64,000 nucleotides of DNA from Mucilaginibacter sp. SJ (GCF_028993635.1 NZ_CP118631.1:1-64000), one strand, 5' to 3'; positions 27,610 to 35,740 are shown, counted from the stretch's first letter. Program-made: numbers and translations. Notes: generated from the letters alone by a model not told the origin.

Positions 27610-29466
27610 TTATTTTTTACGGGTGCCAATTACTACCACGCCGTCTTTTGCCTTGTCGCCGTATTTTTTGGTTGCATCGTCGCCTTTAAGTATTGAAATG
27701 CTTTCCACTTTATCGGAGTCCAGTTTTTTCAGCGCATCCATCGTGCTGTTTTTACCATCTATAACCACCAGCGGCTCTTTATCTCCATCGGTAGCGATGC
27801 TCAGACCATTCATTTTAAATGTTTTGAGGTTTGATTTTTTTCCATAGCCCGTTACAACAACCTCACGCACATCATCTGCTGTGGCATCGCCTTTTGTTAT
27901 TGTAAACGCCTGGGTTACCGGCTTAGCTTTTACACCATTAATCGTTACTGCGCCGCTGCTACTGCCGCTTGCCGAACTGCTGCCTTTTACTACAATTACG
28001 TTTTTAGGGTTTTTAACATTGATACTCCTGGCAACACCAGCAACAACTGCTACATTATTATCACCGTCATCCCGTATCACGTCGCCGCTTAGGTTGGTAC
28101 TAACTACTTTTCTAATAACAATGTCCCTGGGCACTTCTTTTTCGAGTTCTTCCTTATTGGAAGCGTCTTTAGTAATTATATAAGCAACTTTAACAGGTTT
28201 ATCCTCTTCAATTTTTGCCAGTTTCCGGGCGTTTTCACCAGTTAGTATATACATGTTCTCGATTTTTGCCGGATCGAGGTTTTTGCCGGCAGATACCACG
28301 CCATTTACCACAAATACCAATGAATCTTTTTTAATTGATGCTAAAGATATCTTTATCTTTTTATTGGTATCCGGTTTGGTTGCCATTGGCGTAATAGCTA
28401 TCAACGGCGTTAGCAAGGGCTGAGGTGCAGCCGCAGGCCCGGGTGTAACTGTTGGTTTTGCAGCCGGAGTTTTGTGGACAGTCCTGGCTGCTTTTACCGG
28501 TTTTGCGGATGGACCTTCATCTGCATTAATGTTAATGATCCTGGCCAAAGGCTGTACAGCGTTGGTAAGGGTGATCCTCACAGGTTTGGCAAAATCAGCT
28601 TTTGAAATGCTGAATACCAGTAACAGGGCCATAACGGCCGGCACTACGAAAGCGTAGCGGGTGAGGTTAAGTTTCGACGATCTTTTCGCGTTCATCATGA
28701 TTATCCGTTTTTTTATAGTTGAAATATTGAAATGATTTACGATGCCGGGTTGGTTGTTGTTAAAGCTTACATTAACCAAACTGTATTGGTACGTTTTACT
28801 GTCGATCCCGTTTTTAAGGATCTTACGGTCGGTAATAAACTCGATATTTTCCCTTACTGCTCTTTTAATGAGCCAGATGCCGGGGTTGAACCAGTAAAAA
28901 ATACTGCTGAGCTCGGCTAACAAAATATCGGCAGTATGCCACTGGTTTACATGTACCTGCTCATGCAGTAGGATTGATTTCAGATCGGCGGGTTCATGTT
29001 TGGCGGGGTTTACATAAATGCTTCGCCAAAATGAAAATGGCGCCGCGTCTTTATCCATTACCCTTACCAAATGTTCGCCTATGTATTGAGGTTTGGAGTT
29101 TTTATACAATCGTAACAAGGATAAAAGTTGTAATACCAGGCGGATGAGCAACAAACCGGCACCCGTCCAAAATACAACGCTCAGCCAGTACCAATAATCA
29201 AATGTTTGAACCGGCTGGTTTACCAGTTGGGCAGATGACTGCCAGTTAATGGCTATTTGCTCCATAGGTTTGGCCAGTTCTTCGTGCCGCTGCACAAAGG
29301 CCAAAAAATTGATTTGCGGGTAAATGCTGGCAAACAGGATGGCCGCAAGCAAATAGATCCGGTTAAGTGTATAAAAGGTGAGGGGCCTTAGCACCAGGTA
29401 ATAGCCCGCGCAAAATAATAACAGGGCTATGTTTACTTTTAATAAAAAAACAAATGTTGCCGGCAT
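27610..29466 (-). CDS. M56 family (BlaR1-like) metallopeptidase with SusC-plug-like C-terminus
   Basis: The 618-residue membrane protease has transmembrane segments at about 5-25, 35-55, 90-115 and 270-290. The zinc motif HEQVH (168-172) lies in LHEQVHVNQWHTADI, a BlaR1/MecR1-type cytoplasmic peptidase that would cleave its cognate repressor. The C-terminal region of about 330 residues replaces the usual penicillin sensor. It has a Pro/Ala-rich linker, REVVVTGYGKKSNL (like the SusC pre-plug motif) and a final VESISILKGDDATKKYGDKA segment resembling a TonB-receptor plug. The ligand is therefore unknown. It starts 11 bases after the BlaI-like gene. Confidence 0.9.
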   Translation of the reverse strand: MPATFVFLLKVNIALLLFCAGYYLVLRPLTFYTLNRIYLLAAILFASIYPQINFLAFVQRHEELAKPMEQIAINWQSSAQLVNQPVQTFDYWYWLSVVFWTGAGLLLIRLVLQLLSLLRLYKNSKPQYIGEHLVRVMDKDAAPFSFWRSIYVNPAKHEPADLKSILLHEQVHVNQWHTADILLAELSSIFYWFNPGIWLIKRAVRENIEFITDRKILKNGIDSKTYQYSLVNVSFNNNQPGIVNHFNISTIKKRIIMMNAKRSSKLNLTRYAFVVPAVMALLLVFSISKADFAKPVRITLTNAVQPLARIININADEGPSAKPVKAARTVHKTPAAKPTVTPGPAAAPQPLLTPLIAITPMATKPDTNKKIKISLASIKKDSLVFVVNGVVSAGKNLDPAKIENMYILTGENARKLAKIEEDKPVKVAYIITKDASNKEELEKEVPRDIVIRKVVSTNLSGDVIRDDGDNNVAVVAGVARSINVKNPKNVIVVKGSSSASGSSSGAVTINGVKAKPVTQAFTITKGDATADDVREVVVTGYGKKSNLKTFKMNGLSIATDGDKEPLVVIDGKNSTMDALKKLDSDKVESISILKGDDATKKYGDKAKDGVVVIGTRKK

Positions 29467-29477
29467 GATCGTAAGGT

Positions 29478-29834
29478 TTATTGTTTTTCAATGAGTTTAA
29501 TGATCTCTTTCAGGTCGGTAGCGCTGATCTTTTTTTCGTTGGCGAAAAACGTTACCAGGTCTTTATAAGAGTTTTGAAAGTAATCGCTCACAAAACCGTT
29601 CATAAAGCGTTTTTTATATTCCTCTTCCTGGATCACAGGCAGGTAACGAAAGGAGTTGCCCATTTTTTCGCTTTTCAAAAATCCTTTGCGTTCCAGGTTT
29701 TTTATGGTTGAAGCGAGGGTGGTGTAGGGTGGCTTAGGTTCAGTCAGTTGATCTAAAAAATCCTTGATAAATCCCGGGCCCGATTGCCACACCGCCTGCA
29801 TAGCTTCTTCCTCTTGTTGCGATAGTTTTTCCAT
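29478..29834 (-). CDS. BlaI/MecI/CopY family transcriptional repressor
   Basis: The 118-residue winged-helix repressor has the DNA-recognition region PYTTLASTIKNLERKGFLKSEK, followed by a dimerisation helix region. Family members bind their own promoter as dimers and are inactivated by proteolysis by the partner M56 peptidase, whose gene follows after 11 bases. The GTTTACGATTGTTTCGTAAA region just upstream of its start (about 29838-29858) contains short inverted TTTACGA/TCGTAAA sequence, a plausible autoregulatory operator. No beta-lactamase gene is nearby. Confidence 0.93.
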   Translation of the reverse strand: MEKLSQQEEEAMQAVWQSGPGFIKDFLDQLTEPKPPYTTLASTIKNLERKGFLKSEKMGNSFRYLPVIQEEEYKKRFMNGFVSDYFQNSYKDLVTFFANEKKISATDLKEIIKLIEKQ

Positions 29835-29837
29835 TGT

Positions 29838-29872
29838 GTTTACGATTGTTTCGTAAATCTACGAACTATTCG
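29838..29872. promoter_or_regulatory. Probable BlaI-type operator
   Basis: TTTACGATTGTTTCGTAAA (about 29839-29857) reads as an inverted repeat TTTACGA/TCGTAAA with a short spacer, and a second TACGAACTATTCGTA palindrome follows (29860-29874). Two adjacent palindromes immediately upstream of the repressor start match how BlaI-family repressors bind. Confidence 0.55.
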
Positions 29873-29961
29873 TAGTAATGCAAATTTATTTTAACTTTTT
29901 AACAGAATTTAACGTTTGGGAGGAGAGGTTAGTGATTGGAGATCAGTGGTTATGGGGATTG

Positions 29962-30061
29962 TCTGAATCAGAATTTACAGGATTTAAGAATTAACTGAAT
30001 GCTACTTCCATGAAAATTTCTAATTCTGAAGATTTTATAATTCTGAAAATTCTGATTCTGA
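29962..30061. repeat. Imperfect inverted repeat, ATTCTGA-rich
   Basis: TCTGAATCAGAATTT (29962-29976) and AAATTCTGATTCTGA (30047-30061) are inverted copies with one mismatch. Several further ATTCTGA units lie between them. Just before, 29925-29950 carries a GGTTAGTGATTGGAG tract also present at 33002-33106. The 29835-30209 gap contains no gene. Confidence 0.45.
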
Positions 30062-30209
30062 CAGAATCTTAACCTTAACTTATCAATCACTAAAACAACC
30101 CTGTTAATTTCATAAAAACCACAACAAAAGTTGATCTTAACTTAATATAAACGCAAACAAAAAACTATATTTAGGCCTGAGTTGATTGTAAAACATAAAA
30201 ACGCGCTTA

Positions 30210-31793
30210 TTGAAAACTATTACCCGCAGAGACTTTTTAAGTAAAGGTGCTATGCTGGCTGGCGGAGCCTATCCCGCTATGCTTGCCCTTGGCTTATTGA
30301 AACCGTCGCCCGCACATGCCTTTAACCTGGAAGGCAGCGGCAAAGGAAAGCATATTGTTATTTTAGGTGGCGGTTTGGCCGGTATGACCTGCGCCTATGA
30401 GCTTGGCAAGCTTGGCTATCAATGTACCATTTTGGAGGCGCGGCAACGTACAGGCGGTCGCTGTTTCAGTATCCGCAACGGAAGTACCAATACCGAAACT
30501 GATAAACCAACGGCTACAGCCCGCTTTGATGCCGGCCAATATTTTAATGCCGGCCCGTCGCGCATTCCGCATAATCATGAGCTTACGCTGCATTACTGTA
30601 AAGAGCTGGGGGTACCCATCCAGGTTTATAACAATGTAAACGAGGGCGCTTATTATTTTGCCGAAGGCAAAGGGCCTCTATCCAACAAAAAGATAAAGGT
30701 TAGGGAGGTGCATAATGATATCCGTGGTTATATGACGGAAATGCTTGCTAAAAGCATTGACCACGGCAGTCTCGACAGTAGTTTTACCAAAGAGGATGGC
30801 GAAAAGATCATCGAATACCTGCAGGCCGAAGGCGGGTTGGATATTGATAAATTGTACAAAGCATCGGCCCGACGGGGTTATACCGAAACACCAGGAGCCG
30901 GCGACAAGCCCGGCAAAATTGCCGATCCGCATAAACTGGTAGATCTGTTGCATTCAGGCTTAATGGGCCCCGATTTTTATAACGTGGCTGAATATACTTA
31001 TGAGCTGCAGATGACCATGTTCCAGGCCGTGGGCGGTATGGATCAGATAGCTAAAGCATTGGAGAAGAAAGTAGCCTCGTCAATAAAAATGGGAGCGGAG
31101 GTTACTACTGTTAATAACGTAGCCGATGGCGTTAAGATAACTTATAAAGACGCCGCGGGAGAGCATGTATTAAATGGCGACTTGTGTATCTGTACCATTC
31201 CGTTACCCGTGCTAAGCAATATTGGCAATAATTTTAGCGGCGATGTTAGCCGGGCTATTGACTATATCAGCTATAACCAAACCGGAAAGATAGGCCTGCA
31301 GTTTAAACGCAGGTTTTGGGAAGAGGATGAGCATATCTACGGTGGTATAACGCACACTAACAATGATTTAACGCAAATATTTTACCCGAGTTATGATTAT
31401 TTAGGAAAAAAGGGTATCTTGATTGGATATTACAACTTTAACGAAAAAGCGCAAAAGATCGGCGCTTTAGGCTACGCCGAAAGGGAGAAGTTCGCACTGG
31501 AAAAAGGCAGGCTGATCCACCCGCAATATGACAAGGAGTTTGAAAACTCGTTTTCGGTAAGCTGGCATAAAACCAAATATAATTTAGGCGGATGGGCGGT
31601 GTATACTACCGAAACCCGTAAAACACAATACCCGGTACTGTTAAAACCCGATAAGCAGGTATATTTTGCAGGCGAGCATTTGACATACCTGAATGCCTGG
31701 ATGGCCGGGGCCTTTGAATCGGCCAGGAGCACGGTTGCCGCCGTACACGCAAGAGTTACAGGTCAGCGTACCCAATATCCGGTTCAAAAATAA
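30210..31793 (+). CDS. Tat-exported flavin monoamine oxidase family protein
   Basis: The 527-residue FAD enzyme oxidises an amine or amino acid to imine with release of ammonia and peroxide; the substrate is not known. A twin-arginine signal (TRRDFLSKGAMLAGG) starts the protein. The dinucleotide-binding fold HIVILGGGLAGMTCAYELG with EARQRTGGR follows, and the C-terminal FAD motif is QVYFAGEHLTYLNAWMAGA. The start must be TTG at 30210, because an in-frame TAA lies 21 bases upstream and there is no ATG before the Tat motif. It is 32 bases from a second Tat-signal gene, so the two are probably co-transcribed. Confidence 0.9.
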   Translation: MKTITRRDFLSKGAMLAGGAYPAMLALGLLKPSPAHAFNLEGSGKGKHIVILGGGLAGMTCAYELGKLGYQCTILEARQRTGGRCFSIRNGSTNTETDKPTATARFDAGQYFNAGPSRIPHNHELTLHYCKELGVPIQVYNNVNEGAYYFAEGKGPLSNKKIKVREVHNDIRGYMTEMLAKSIDHGSLDSSFTKEDGEKIIEYLQAEGGLDIDKLYKASARRGYTETPGAGDKPGKIADPHKLVDLLHSGLMGPDFYNVAEYTYELQMTMFQAVGGMDQIAKALEKKVASSIKMGAEVTTVNNVADGVKITYKDAAGEHVLNGDLCICTIPLPVLSNIGNNFSGDVSRAIDYISYNQTGKIGLQFKRRFWEEDEHIYGGITHTNNDLTQIFYPSYDYLGKKGILIGYYNFNEKAQKIGALGYAEREKFALEKGRLIHPQYDKEFENSFSVSWHKTKYNLGGWAVYTTETRKTQYPVLLKPDKQVYFAGEHLTYLNAWMAGAFESARSTVAAVHARVTGQRTQYPVQK

Positions 31794-31825
31794 AACGACG
31801 TTAAAAAACATTAAATACCACCACC

Positions 31826-32995
31826 ATGTCAAGTACAATTAACCGCAGAAACTGGATCAAGTCCAGCGCATTTATGGCCGGGGGACTGGCCTTTTTTTCA
31901 GGAACAATTGGTAAGCTGGCAGCCATGCCGGCCCGTGTATTTAAGCCCTTAACCCGCGGCCTAACCGACCAGGAAGCTATTACCAATGCAGGCTTTGAAT
32001 TAAAAGCAAGGCTCCTGGCCAACGAGAATCCGTTTGGCCCATCGGCTACAGTAAAAAAAGCCATTCAGGATGCCATTGATAAAAGTTATCAGTACCCTTT
32101 TATGCAGCTGTCTCAGATTTATGGGAAAATTGCTGCGTATGAAGGTGTAAACTCAAATAATATACTGATGGATGCGGGGTCAACTCCGCTTTTACTTGCT
32201 GCTGCCATGCATTTTACTAAGGGGGGTAAAAGCGTAATCACCGGCGATCCTTCATATGATGACCTGCCAGGCAGGGCACAGGCGCTTGAGGGAAAGTGGG
32301 TAAAAGTGCCCCTGACCTCCGATTATAAACTTGACCTGGACGCTATGGAAGCGAAGGTTGATGACAATACCGGTTTGGTTTATATATGCAATCCCAATAA
32401 CCCTACCGCTACTGTGGTTGATACCGAAAAGTTAAAGGCCTTTTGCGAGCGGGTATCAAAAAAAACAACCGTTTTTGTCGATGAGGCTTATATAGATTAC
32501 CTGCCTGATCCGAAAGCTGTAAGTATGATCAGTTCTGTTAAAGCGGGTAATAATGTGATAGTTGCACGTACCTTTTCAAAACTTTATGGCTTTGCCGGCT
32601 TAAGGCTCGGGTATATTATATCACAGCCGGATACCATCAAAACATTTGAAAAATACACTACCCAGGCCTGGAGTATTAGCGCAACTACACTCGCCGCCGC
32701 CATAGCTGGTTATCGCGAAGACGCATTTCTGAAAGAAACCCTGGAAAAAACAAATGCTTCTAAGGAGTACCTGTACTCGGTGCTTAAAAAAGAAGGATAT
32801 GAATATATTCCTTCATCGGCGAACTTTGTCATGTTTCCGCTTAAAATGGATGGCAAAAAATTTGTCGGCGAAATGATGAAGCGCGGCGTAGGTATCCGTA
32901 ACTGGCAGTTTAACGGCAAAGACTGGTGCCGCGTAAGCATTGGCCGCATGGACGAAATGGAAGCCTTCGCCGATGCGTTTAAACAACTGTCGTAG
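31826..32995 (+). CDS. Tat-exported class I/II aminotransferase (HisC-like)
   Basis: The 389-residue PLP enzyme resembles histidinol-phosphate or aromatic aminotransferases. The cofactor lysine is about Lys252 in VARTFSKLYGFAGLRLGY. Other fold-type I landmarks are YICNPNNPTATV and VFVDEAYIDYL. The N-terminus, NRRNWIKSSAFMAGG, is a Tat-type signal, which is unusual for this family because aminotransferases are normally cytoplasmic. Paired with the Tat amine oxidase just upstream, it implies periplasmic or surface amino-acid conversion. It is unlikely to be the biosynthetic hisC. Confidence 0.88.
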   Translation: MSSTINRRNWIKSSAFMAGGLAFFSGTIGKLAAMPARVFKPLTRGLTDQEAITNAGFELKARLLANENPFGPSATVKKAIQDAIDKSYQYPFMQLSQIYGKIAAYEGVNSNNILMDAGSTPLLLAAAMHFTKGGKSVITGDPSYDDLPGRAQALEGKWVKVPLTSDYKLDLDAMEAKVDDNTGLVYICNPNNPTATVVDTEKLKAFCERVSKKTTVFVDEAYIDYLPDPKAVSMISSVKAGNNVIVARTFSKLYGFAGLRLGYIISQPDTIKTFEKYTTQAWSISATTLAAAIAGYREDAFLKETLEKTNASKEYLYSVLKKEGYEYIPSSANFVMFPLKMDGKKFVGEMMKRGVGIRNWQFNGKDWCRVSIGRMDEMEAFADAFKQLS

Positions 32996-33001
32996 TTTAG
33001 T

Positions 33002-33106
33002 GATTAGTGGTTGGAGGTTAGAGGTTAGAAACGCAATTATGCTAAACTCCGATCCTTGCTCTTCGGCCACTACATTTCACTAATCTCCAATCACCAACCT
33101 CTAATC
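33002..33106. repeat. Imperfect inverted repeat, GATTAGTGGTTGG-type
   Basis: The segment 33002-33028 and the reverse complement of 33080-33106 agree over 27 bases with about five mismatches. It fills the gap between the aminotransferase and Hint-protein genes, and related sequence occurs at about 29925-29950. It has no reading frame. Confidence 0.5.
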
Positions 33107-33117
33107 TCTCAAACAAA

Positions 33118-34110
33118 GTGCACAAACTAACATTAACACTACTACTAAGCTCTTCATTGTATTTTGCCCAGGCGCAAACTGTAAACCCTCGTCCGCTTAC
33201 TATGGATGAGTATAAAAAGGCGCAATCATTCACCATCGCTAATTTGGATAATGACACCTACGTTAAATTTGAAAATATCTATGTGCTTGACCGGTACGAA
33301 AGCCGTAAACCTTATTTTATAACCGGGGCCGACGGGTTGAAAAAACGTATCGACCTGTATAAACTGGTTGCCAAAGATGGCATGCAGGAAATAGGCCTCA
33401 TGGTGTTTTATACCAACGAAAAAGGCAAGCTTTACAAAGCCCTCGTGCCCGACTTTACCGCCGATGCCAAGGTTTGGGAGCAGTATTTCCAGGATATTGA
33501 TAATATCAACAAAGTGGAGCAAAACTTTATCCTGAAGTTGTCGTACGTGCTGTCGAAGGAAGTCAGCTTTCAACAATATAAGGTACTTAACGCCGGCAAG
33601 GACCTGAAGGAAGAAGCCGCTACCTATGGCAATGACATCTGTTTCCCGGGTGAAGAACTGGTTACCATGGCCAATGGCGATAAAAAGATGCTTAAAGCCG
33701 TGAAAAGTGGCGATGAGGTAATAACAGTTGATCCGTTGACTAAAAAAAGTACCGCTGTAAAGGTAAAAGAGCTTACCATACATGAGGCCAAAAATTATGC
33801 TTTAACTCAACTGGTACTGGTGTCGGCCCAAACAAAAAACACAGCCGAAGGCAGGCAGGTAAAACTGAATAGCAAAGTGTTACAGGCTACGCCTAATCAC
33901 CCTATGTTAACCAAACAGGGTAACATTAAAATAGGAGAGGTAGCAACCGGCCAGGAAGTACTTTGCCTGAACGAGCGAACTGGCAAATATGAAACTTTCA
34001 CCGTACTGCAAAAAACAGAACACGCGGGCGGGGTACAAAGAGTATATAACATTGTAGCCGATGGCGGCAGTACCCTGCTCATGAATGGTGTAATGGTAAT
34101 GCAGAAGTAA
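33118..34110 (+). CDS. Secreted protein with C-terminal Hint (hedgehog/intein) domain
   Basis: The 330-residue protein starts at GTG 33118, giving a clean signal peptide (ending about 20, AQAQ). Residues 21-174 match no domain I recognise. From Cys175 (DICFPGEELVTMANGDKK) to the end is a Hint domain: Cys nucleophile, GDEVITVDP strand, the TPNH block (Thr258, His261), and VYNIVADGGSTLLMNGVMV. Hint domains catalyse an N-to-S acyl shift at the first Cys. The usual terminal His-Asn for C-side cleavage is absent (it ends NGVMVMQK), and no C-extein exists, so release or modification of the N-terminal part is expected rather than splicing. It follows the Tat-enzyme pair by 122 bases. Confidence 0.85.
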   Translation: MHKLTLTLLLSSSLYFAQAQTVNPRPLTMDEYKKAQSFTIANLDNDTYVKFENIYVLDRYESRKPYFITGADGLKKRIDLYKLVAKDGMQEIGLMVFYTNEKGKLYKALVPDFTADAKVWEQYFQDIDNINKVEQNFILKLSYVLSKEVSFQQYKVLNAGKDLKEEAATYGNDICFPGEELVTMANGDKKMLKAVKSGDEVITVDPLTKKSTAVKVKELTIHEAKNYALTQLVLVSAQTKNTAEGRQVKLNSKVLQATPNHPMLTKQGNIKIGEVATGQEVLCLNERTGKYETFTVLQKTEHAGGVQRVYNIVADGGSTLLMNGVMVMQK

Positions 34111-34261
34111 TTCAGTGTTCCCTGTCCCTGCTTTAATCAAACTTAGTGTCCCCTCGGGGTCTCTTGTGGAGTTTAAGTTTACCTATAAAATCAATAGTCA
34201 AATTGGGTAATCTTGATAAGTTGAACCCCTCTGCGGTTCGGGTAGGGGTGTGATGTTATTT

Positions 34262-34398
34262 CTACAAACCTGTTTCCCCTCTGGGGGATTTTACAATTTA
34301 ATAAATATGTATTAATTGCCCAAGGACAGGTGCAACAAAGGTGCAAAAGGTTTGTAGCTCGTAAAGTTATAGAATGCCCTTTGCCCCAGAGGGGCAAA
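34262..34398. repeat. Dispersed repeat with CTACAAACCT ends and a GC palindrome
   Basis: CTACAAACCT (34262-34271) and AGGTTTGTAG (34348-34357) are perfect inverted copies. They are followed by the hairpin TTTGCCCC-AGA-GGGGCAAA (34380-34398). The 34111-34640 gap also contains GCCCCTCGGGGTC near 34150 and a promoter-like region at the right end. I find no gene in it. Confidence 0.5.
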
Positions 34399-34595
34399 AC
34401 ATGACGACTTGCTGTTTAAACGACAAGCAATTTTGTGAGCAAACTTAAACTCGTGGAGAAACCTTGAGTTATTCGTAAAATACTTAGTTTCTTAACAATG
34501 TCGGCAGCGATGCGTAGTCCGGCCAGGATAACTATCGGGAAACATGCTTCTGTAATAATGAAGTTACCGTGAATAATTCAATCATTTGCTTAAAA

Positions 34596-34629
34596 ATGTT
34601 GCAACATTAAAACCAATGGTTTAATTTAG
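34596..34629 (+). promoter_or_regulatory. Candidate promoter with overlapping palindrome, cytochrome gene
   Basis: TTG (34599-34601) and TAATTTAG (34622-34629, 7 of 8 to the Bacteroidota TAnnTTTG -7 element) are separated by 20 bases, a suitable spacing. The perfect palindrome ATGTTGCAACAT (34596-34607) overlaps the -33 element and could be an operator. The start codon lies 12 bases beyond. Confidence 0.45.
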
Positions 34630-34640
34630 ATGACTTAAAT

Positions 34641-35135
34641 ATGACAATTATGCCTGTTAACAAAAAATTATTAGTTACACTCGGTCTGCTATCCATAGTA
34701 GTGTTTGGCGCCATGACCACAAGTAAACCGCAGGACGAAGGTTTTAAAAATCTTAAAGTACTGCCTAAAAACATTTCGGGCGAGAACCTGCACAAGGTTA
34801 TGGAAGATTGGGAGCATTCATTAGGCGTACATTGCAACTTTTGCCACGCCCGTAATGAAGAAACTAAAAAGATGGATTGGGCAAGCGATGCCAAGCCTGA
34901 AAAAGCAATGGCGCGCGATATGTATAAAATGATGAACAAAATTAACCAGAAGTATTTTCATGCCAAAAAAGATTCTTTAGGCATGATTATGCAAAGCGGT
35001 GTTAACTGTAATACCTGTCACCGTGGTACAGCTCATCCTGAGGTTATGGTACCCGACGGAAAAGGTCCGGGTGGTCAGCCTGGCCCGCCGCCTGCTGGCC
35101 CTGCTCCGGGCAGCCCTGCGCCAACCAAGCCATAA
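34641..35135 (+). CDS. Diheme c-type cytochrome, reaction-centre cytochrome subunit family
   Basis: The 164-residue exported cytochrome has a hydrophobic leader (about 7-25) and two heme-attachment motifs, CNFCH (65-69) and CNTCH (123-127). Spacing and context match the photosynthetic-reaction-centre cytochrome c family, which is widespread in non-photosynthetic bacteria. Reaction-centre subunits carry four hemes; this has two. The tail from about 140 is rich in proline and glycine (GPGGQPGPPPAGPAPGS). It probably shuttles electrons in the periplasm; its partner is unknown. It is a single gene with its own promoter and terminator. Confidence 0.85.
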   Translation: MTIMPVNKKLLVTLGLLSIVVFGAMTTSKPQDEGFKNLKVLPKNISGENLHKVMEDWEHSLGVHCNFCHARNEETKKMDWASDAKPEKAMARDMYKMMNKINQKYFHAKKDSLGMIMQSGVNCNTCHRGTAHPEVMVPDGKGPGGQPGPPPAGPAPGSPAPTKP

Positions 35136-35159
35136 TTAATAAGCGTATTGTTATAAATT

Positions 35160-35192
35160 AAATGCCTTTGGTAATCCCAGGGGCATTTTTAT
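35160..35192 (+). terminator. Terminator after the cytochrome gene
   Basis: AAATGCC (35160-35166) pairs with GGCATTT (35182-35188), followed by more T residues. It starts 24 bases after the stop. Confidence 0.65.
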
Positions 35193-35209
35193 TTTATAGT
35201 GGTTATTAT

Positions 35210-35226
35210 CAGGTAAAGTTTACCTG
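35210..35226. promoter_or_regulatory. Perfect 17-base palindrome
   Basis: CAGGTAAAGTTTACCTG is symmetrical around a central G. It lies in the 328-base gap before the zinc-ribbon gene, far from its start. It could be a regulator-binding site; nothing else supports this. Confidence 0.3.
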
Positions 35227-35463
35227 CAAGTAAAAATTAGGTTAAGAATTATGTATTAAACAGTTGAATATGTATCCTTTTTGGTAGATAGCTTCAAGCT
35301 GTGTTCATGAAAAATTCATGCTTGGTAACTATCTTTATACACAATAATAATTCGTTGGTTTTATTTAAAGAATTGCTGGTTGGTTTATGATCAAATTTGC
35401 AATGTTGATTTATGAAACCGGGGGACTAATTGTTGTGACCTTTAATATTATCATAATTAATAA

Positions 35464-35673
35464 ATGACTGCTGAGTTTCGGATTAAGCCACAGGAGGCTG
35501 TTACTACTACATCAACAAGTTCTGGCGAATTATTAACCTGCCGGAATTGCAAAAGCCGGTTGAGCCGTATCAAACGGAGCAGCCTTGCCAAATTTTTATT
35601 GTTGGGTTTACCCTTTAAAAAATATATCTGTTATAAGTGCTCCCGTAAAACCTACAGGTGGGCTCCTAAATAA
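35464..35673 (+). CDS. Small zinc-ribbon-like protein of unknown function
   Basis: The 69-residue protein has two CxxC pairs, TCRNCKSRL (about 38-46) and CYKCSRKTYRW, separated by a basic, partly hydrophobic stretch (SSLAKFLLLGLPFKKY). This is a zinc-ribbon arrangement. Small proteins of this design are common in Bacteroidota and have no known role. The codons look typical of the genome, and an ATG start is present. It lies 67 bases upstream of the biotin carboxylase gene. Confidence 0.65.
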   Translation: MTAEFRIKPQEAVTTTSTSSGELLTCRNCKSRLSRIKRSSLAKFLLLGLPFKKYICYKCSRKTYRWAPK

Positions 35674-35740
35674 TACTTCAATACTTTTATAAGCATTGGG
35701 CATATAGTATCTTTTTGAGTAAATCAATTACATTTGTTTT

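Noticed and set aside
31826..32995. Biosynthetic hisC of histidine synthesis
   Set aside because: The Tat-type signal and the pairing with an exported amine oxidase, with no other his gene nearby, argue against the cytoplasmic biosynthetic enzyme.
33226..33783. A 185-codon minus-strand frame opposite the Hint-protein gene
   Set aside because: It lies entirely over a gene with a signal peptide and clear Hint motifs, and shows no domain of its own.
34641..35135. Photosynthesis inferred from the reaction-centre cytochrome family match
   Set aside because: This family occurs widely in non-photosynthetic bacteria; only two hemes are present and no photosystem or pigment genes are in the window.
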